In this document: in pieces, positions 6,368 to 10,049 of the stretch
How positions within the stretch are numbered: position 1 is the first letter of the stretch
How the letters are laid out: each line of letters starts with the position of its first letter
Source of the DNA: Actinomycetota bacterium
Lineage (GTDB): Bacteria > Actinomycetota > Actinomycetes > S36-B12
Length of the DNA stretch: 10,049 nt
Reading direction: 5' to 3'
NCBI GenBank assembly: GCA_003506065.1
Contig: DNXA01000187.1
Span: 8,292 to 18,340, forward strand
Made by a program: the position numbers and the translations under genes
Notes under the pieces: model-generated
The model's input: only the letters and a program-made list of their open reading frames with translations
The model's database searches: none
Told to the model about the DNA's origin: nothing

Positions 6368-7263
6368 CAGACCAGATCCTCCGTCCCTGACCGTCGGATG
6401 TAGCCAAAGACCAATATCAAGATGGCAGCCATCAGGGCGAATGACAGAGCACTGGCAGTCGGGTAGTCGCGAAACTCAATGAAGTTCGTCTGGATGACAT
6501 TGCCGATCATTCGATCCTTGGCAGAGCCAAGGAGTTCGGCATTGATGAAATCACCGGCAGCAGGGATGAATGTGAGAAGAGTGCCGGCAACAATGCCTGG
6601 CATCGACAGTGGCCACGTCACTCGCCAGAACACTTTCGCTGGTGAAGCGTAAAGATCGCTGCCGGCTTCGATCAGCCGATAGTCAATGCGATCCAAGGAG
6701 GCGAAGAGCGGCAGGATCATGAAGGGCAGGAAGTTGTACGTGAGCCCGGCGACCACTGCGATGCCTGTATTGAGAATGCGCCCATCGGGCAGCAGATGAA
6801 GGCTGTTGAGGGTTGAGGTGACCACACCATCATCGGCCAGAATCGTCTTCCACGCATAGGTGCGCAAGAGGAACGAGGCGAAGGCTGGAGCAACGACGAG
6901 CACGAGCATCAGCGATCGCCAGTTGCCCGCCTTGAAGGCGATGAAGTACGCGAGCGGGTAGGCGATGGCGAGCGCGAGAATTGTGGCAAGACCCGCATAG
7001 ACGAATGACCTCAGGAACTGCGGCCAGTACTCGGCCAGCGCATTGGCATAGTTGCTGAGCTGAATGCCGAAGACATACGTGCCCGGCTTGCTTGCAGATT
7101 CCTTCTGCAGACTGGTCATGAACAGGGTGAACAGCGGAATGAGAAAGAAGACCGCAAGCCAGGCGAGCCCTGGAATCAGAAGGATGTAGACCGAGCGTGA
7201 CGAGCGCTTTGGGCCTGAGACGTGAACAGGCGCCACTGAAGCCACGGGCACTATCGGAGCCAT
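6367..7263 (-). CDS. potB: Polyamine ABC transporter permease (PotB-like)
   Basis: The first membrane subunit of the importer, 298 residues, forming the channel with PotC. An unusually long proline- and valine-containing cytoplasmic N-terminus (about 24 residues) precedes the first helix at about 25-50. Further hydrophobic segments lie near 86-110, 117-135, 167-187, 222-240 and 272-288. The EAA loop is IEAGSDLYASPAKVF (198-212) followed by WPLSMPGI (217-224), the site that contacts the ATPase. The segment PAAGDFINAELLG (234-246) is typical of PotB-type subunits. The ATG at 7263 lies three bases after the potA stop, with GGAGG eight bases upstream inside the end of potA, so the start is well supported. 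It overlaps potC by one base. A downstream alternative start would remove only the poorly conserved N-terminal tail. Confidence 0.92.
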   Translation of the reverse strand: MAPIVPVASVAPVHVSGPKRSSRSVYILLIPGLAWLAVFFLIPLFTLFMTSLQKESASKPGTYVFGIQLSNYANALAEYWPQFLRSFVYAGLATILALAIAYPLAYFIAFKAGNWRSLMLVLVVAPAFASFLLRTYAWKTILADDGVVTSTLNSLHLLPDGRILNTGIAVVAGLTYNFLPFMILPLFASLDRIDYRLIEAGSDLYASPAKVFWRVTWPLSMPGIVAGTLLTFIPAAGDFINAELLGSAKDRMIGNVIQTNFIEFRDYPTASALSFALMAAILILVFGYIRRSGTEDLV

Positions 7264-7266
7264 GAC

Positions 7267-8445
7267 TCAGGCCTCCGCGTCGCTTTCGAGGGCGAGTACT
7301 GAAGGATCAATTCCCGAAGACAGCCCGCCTGCAGGATCCAGGCCGAAAGTGTGCTGGGGCGACCAGTGCAGCACGACGGGGTCGCCCACAGCGCATCGAT
7401 CACCCACGATCGAGTTCTGCTCGAAAGCGATGACCTGCTGACCCCATGCAGTGAGCACGAGGTACTGGGTGGAAACACCGGTGTATGAGACATCGGTGAC
7501 AGTGCCGTGCAGAGTGTTCTGCCCACTTGGAATCCGGCCTGCATCGGCCAGGTCAAGCACGATCATCTTCTCGGGGCGCACCCCGACAACAAGCTGTGAA
7601 CCTGGCGCGAAATTTCGACTCCCAGGCATGGTGAACCTCACTCCATGCGCGTTGACTTCAACGCTCTCGCCGCCTTGGATCTTCTCACCCACAATCAGAT
7701 TCGATTGCCCTAGGAAGTTCGCGACGAATACTGTGCGAGGGGTCTCATACACGTCGGCGGGGTGGCCGAGCTGCTCGATTCGTCCGGCATGCATCACTGC
7801 CACGGTGTCGGCCATCGTCATGGCCTCCTCCTGATCGTGCGTGACATGGACGAAGGTGGTGCCGACCTCGGATTGGATTCTCTTGAGCTCGATCTGCATC
7901 TGCCGGCGCAACTTGAGGTCAAGTGCGCCGAGCGGCTCGTCAAGAAGCAGCACATCCGGCTCATTGATCAGGGCCCGGGCAACGGCTACTCGCTGCTGCT
8001 GCCCACCAGAGAGCTGACTTGGCTTGCGCCGAGCCAATGAACTGAGCTCAACAAGCTCCAGCATCTGCCCTACGGCTGCGTCGACATGCTTGATTCCTCG
8101 CCGGCGCAGGCCAAAGGCCACGTTCTCAAAGATGTCGAGATGAGGAAAGAGTGCGTAGGACTGAAAGACAGTATTGACAGGGCGTTGAAAGGCCCGAAGC
8201 TCAGTGATGTCCTTGTCACCGATGAACACCTGGCCACTGGTGGGTTCCTCAAGCCCGGCAATCATGCGAAGGGTTGTGGTCTTCCCGCACCCAGACGCAC
8301 CCAGCAAGGCGAAGAAGGATCCCGCTGCAATCGTGATGCTCAGCTCGTCAACCGCGCGCTGATCACCGAACACCTTTGTCAGGCCTGCCAGGCGGAGGTC
8401 CTCAACGCGTCGAGAGGTACCAGCGCGGGGCCCCTCGTTGGTCAC
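7267..8445 (-). CDS. potA: Polyamine ABC transporter ATP-binding protein (PotA-like)
   Basis: The cytoplasmic ATPase that powers import, 392 residues. Motifs in order: Walker A GASGCGKT (49-56), Q-loop Q95 in VFQSYALFPHLD, signature LSGGQQQRVAVARAL (145-159), Walker B VLLLDEP (165-171), D-loop GALD (173-176) and the switch histidine H203 in VTHDQEEA. The C-terminal part from about residue 240 is a TOBE-type regulatory domain (VGVRPEKM, 287-294), as in PotA and the related CUT1 and iron ATPases, so the family alone would not prove polyamines; the neighbouring PotB, PotC and PotD types do. The start is a GTG one base after the potD stop. The ribosome binding site is weak, so coupling to potD translation is likely. 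About 15 non-conserved residues precede the first conserved strand, and no better internal start is seen. Confidence 0.92.
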   Translation of the reverse strand: MTNEGPRAGTSRRVEDLRLAGLTKVFGDQRAVDELSITIAAGSFFALLGASGCGKTTTLRMIAGLEEPTSGQVFIGDKDITELRAFQRPVNTVFQSYALFPHLDIFENVAFGLRRRGIKHVDAAVGQMLELVELSSLARRKPSQLSGGQQQRVAVARALINEPDVLLLDEPLGALDLKLRRQMQIELKRIQSEVGTTFVHVTHDQEEAMTMADTVAVMHAGRIEQLGHPADVYETPRTVFVANFLGQSNLIVGEKIQGGESVEVNAHGVRFTMPGSRNFAPGSQLVVGVRPEKMIVLDLADAGRIPSGQNTLHGTVTDVSYTGVSTQYLVLTAWGQQVIAFEQNSIVGDRCAVGDPVVLHWSPQHTFGLDPAGGLSSGIDPSVLALESDAEA

Positions 8446-8446
8446 C

Positions 8447-9664
8447 TCAGTTACCGATCGCCTTCTGGAATGCGCGCTGGTAGGCCAAGTCCTGCTCAGC
8501 GGTCAGTTCCATGAACACATAGGAGCGATCAAGGGTCTGGGCTGTTGGAAAGATCCACTCGTTGTCGACCAAAGCAGGATCCACCGTCTTCATTGCCTCC
8601 TGGGCACCCTGAACGGGGGTGATGTACTGCACGTAGGCCGCAACCTTTGCTGCGACTTCTGGGTCGTAGTAGTGGTTCATGATGAGTTCGGCATTCTTCT
8701 TGTGCTCAGCCAGCGGCGGGATGAGCATGTTGTCTGTCCAGAGAGTTCCACCGGATTCGGGCAGAGCAACACCGAAGTCGGACCCAAGCTGAATGACATC
8801 ACCCGACCAACCGATGACAGCCACCACATTGCCGCTCTGCATATCCCCCATGTACGAGTTGCCTTCGACACTGCGAATGTGACCGTTGTCGATCTGAGCG
8901 CGCAGGGCATCAATGCCCTGCATGAACTGATCCTCGGTGAAGTTCGAAGGGTCGTTGCCCTGCCAGGCCATGATGATGCCCATCGTGTCGCGCATCTCAG
9001 AGAGCACCGTGACGCGGCCCTTGAGCGCCGGATTGAACAGTTGATCAACTGAGGTGAGCGTGTCGGTGCCGATCAGCTCCTTCAACTTCGCCTTATTCCA
9101 ACCGAAGAGCCCAAAACCTGACTGCCAAGGCAGCGTGTATTCGCGGCCTGGGTCGAATGCAACGCTGGCCAACTTGGGAATGACGTTGGCGGCATTGGGC
9201 ATGATCGACTTGTCGAGCTTTTGTGCGAAGCCGCTGTTGATCCACAGCGCTGCCATCCAGTCGGTCAGCACCACCAGATCGCGATCGATGGGCTGGCCCT
9301 GCTCCAATTGCGTACGAACCTTCGCGTAGAACTCGTTGTTGTCGTTGACATCCTCGGTATAGGTGACGTTGATGCCCGTTTGCTTGGTGAAGGCATCCAG
9401 AGTCGGGCGCGATCCGGACTTCTCATCGGTGTCCATATAGCCCGGCCAAGTGGACCAGAGCAAGGTCTTCTCGGCATCGGAGAGATCTTCGGCTGAAGGC
9501 GCGGCTGAGGCAGTGGACGAACCATCGTCCCCACTTGCGCCGCAGGCTGCCGCCACGACTGCTACTGAGCCAAGACCCGCGGCTTGCAGGATGCGTCGGC
9601 GCGACAGGGATGAGCGAACGAGTTCGAACATTTCACGAGCGGCGAGATCACGATTCTCAGTCAA
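8447..9664 (-). CDS. potD: Polyamine ABC transporter substrate-binding lipoprotein (PotD/PotF-like)
   Basis: The extracellular binding protein that delivers substrate to the permeases. From a TTG at 9664 it has 405 residues. The N-terminus has a twin-arginine motif SRRRILQ (21-27), a short hydrophobic stretch and the lipobox-like VAAAC with C41 as the lipidated residue, so it is probably a Tat-exported lipoprotein. A Ser/Ala-rich linker follows, then the periplasmic-binding-protein body with LPWQSGFGLFGWNK, VAVIGWSGD and ESGGTLWTDNMLIPP, which are characteristic of spermidine/putrescine binders. The C-terminal YVQYITPVQGA also fits. The frame is open up to an ATG at 9718, but a perfect AGGAGGA six bases before TTG, and no such site before the ATG, favours TTG. 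It heads the potDABC block, 117 bases after the aminobutyraldehyde dehydrogenase gene. Which polyamine binds is not known. Confidence 0.9.
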   Translation of the reverse strand: MTENRDLAAREMFELVRSSLSRRRILQAAGLGSVAVVAAACGASGDDGSSTASAAPSAEDLSDAEKTLLWSTWPGYMDTDEKSGSRPTLDAFTKQTGINVTYTEDVNDNNEFYAKVRTQLEQGQPIDRDLVVLTDWMAALWINSGFAQKLDKSIMPNAANVIPKLASVAFDPGREYTLPWQSGFGLFGWNKAKLKELIGTDTLTSVDQLFNPALKGRVTVLSEMRDTMGIIMAWQGNDPSNFTEDQFMQGIDALRAQIDNGHIRSVEGNSYMGDMQSGNVVAVIGWSGDVIQLGSDFGVALPESGGTLWTDNMLIPPLAEHKKNAELIMNHYYDPEVAAKVAAYVQYITPVQGAQEAMKTVDPALVDNEWIFPTAQTLDRSYVFMELTAEQDLAYQRAFQKAIGN

Positions 9665-9781
9665 CGAAACTCCTCCTGCAGGAAGGTCGAACCAACAGTG
9701 AGCGTGCGTAAGTGCCATAACTTATCGTTTACGACCGCCGATCCGGAAACGGCGTGCCCACGATCAAGAGTTGCGATGTTG
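9665..9781 (-). other. Intergenic region upstream of potD
   Basis: This 117-base gap is the longest without a gene. On the minus strand it holds an AT-rich patch (TAAACGATAAGTTATGG, around 9731-9715) that could contain a -10 element, for example TAAGTT, but no convincing -35 is seen. A small inverted repeat TCGT-TT-ACGA lies at 9725-9734. A five-base-pair hairpin (9736-9740 with 9750-9754, nine-base loop) is too weak and lacks a T-run, so it is not a credible terminator. Read-through from the upstream dehydrogenase gene is possible. Confidence 0.4.
9671..9677 (-). promoter_or_regulatory. Strong ribosome binding site deciding the potD TTG start
   Basis: AGGAGGA on the minus strand, six bases before TTG 9664. 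It lies inside the extended open frame from ATG 9718 and so argues against that longer start. Confidence 0.75.
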
Positions 9782-10049
9782 CTAACTGTCGAGGCTGGCC
9801 ATCACATGCTTGATTCGCGTGTAATCCTCAAAGCCATACATCGAGAGGTCCTTGCCATAGCCAGAGTGCTTGAATCCTCCGTGTGGCATCTCTGCAATCA
9901 AGGGAATATGCGTGTTGATCCAGACCGTTCCGAAGTCGAGGTACTTGGACATGCGCAGTGACCGGCCCAGATTGGAAGTCCACACGCTTGCAGCGAGTCC
10001 GAACTCGACGTCGTTGGCCAGCTGCAGAGCCTCGGCCTCGTCGGTGAAC
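9782..10049 (-). CDS. patD: Gamma-aminobutyraldehyde dehydrogenase, C-terminal part
   Basis: The last 88 residues of an aldehyde dehydrogenase; the rest lies beyond the right edge. The fragment opens with FTDEAEALQLANDVEFGLAA, the conserved region after the catalytic domain, and includes VWTSNLGRS, GTVWINTHIPLIAEMPHGG, and SGYGKDLSMYGFEDYT near the end. The last two closely resemble E. coli PatD (YdcW), as I recall that sequence, which oxidises 4-aminobutyraldehyde from putrescine to GABA with NAD. Betaine-aldehyde-type dehydrogenases share the PHGG-x-K-x-SGYGKD pattern, so the exact substrate is inferred. The catalytic cysteine and glutamate are outside the window. Its position just upstream of a polyamine importer supports the putrescine role. 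The frame ends with TAG at 9784-9782. Confidence 0.85.
   Translation of the reverse strand, partial: FTDEAEALQLANDVEFGLAASVWTSNLGRSLRMSKYLDFGTVWINTHIPLIAEMPHGGFKHSGYGKDLSMYGFEDYTRIKHVMASLDS

Noticed and set aside
9736..9754. Hairpin CGCCG-N9-CGGCG after the aminobutyraldehyde dehydrogenase gene as a terminator
   Set aside because: Only five base pairs with a nine-base loop and no T-run on the minus strand.

Overview
The window reads as chromosomal DNA of an actinobacterium (Actinomycetota). G+C is fairly high (high fifties per cent by eye; not computed). Three things point there: the neighbouring genes dxr, a Rip1-type M50 protease and ispG in that order, as in mycobacteria and streptomycetes; an ispG start closely resembling the mycobacterial protein; and several gene starts that look leaderless. 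All ten genes lie on the minus strand, so transcription runs from high to low coordinates. About 250 of 10,049 bases are non-coding, so the stretch is tightly packed.

In order of transcription: the 3' end of a gamma-aminobutyraldehyde dehydrogenase gene (10049-9782); a 117-base gap; then a polyamine-type ABC importer with all four parts, the substrate-binding Tat lipoprotein (9664-8447), the ATPase (8445-7267) and two permeases (7263-6367 and 6367-5570), joined by overlaps or gaps of 1 to 3 bases. A saccharopine-dehydrogenase-family oxidoreductase (5548-4343) follows after 21 bases with a strong Shine-Dalgarno sequence. A second aldehyde dehydrogenase of a different class (4292-2838) comes next. 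Together these suggest uptake of a putrescine- or spermidine-like compound and oxidation of the aldehydes formed from it. The substrate of the saccharopine-dehydrogenase-like enzyme cannot be told from sequence.

The left third is housekeeping: dxr (2816-1590), the second step of the MEP isoprenoid pathway; the intramembrane protease rip (1590-271), whose GTG start overlaps the dxr stop; and the first 77 codons of ispG (233-1), a late MEP step.

The three genes that lack a Shine-Dalgarno sequence (ALDH, dxr, ispG) each have a -10-like hexamer exactly six bases before the start codon, which suggests leaderless mRNAs and three separate transcription starts. I see no RNA gene, mobile element, CRISPR array or convincing terminator. 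I found no clearly new system. The most open question is the role of the saccharopine-dehydrogenase-like enzyme in the polyamine locus.
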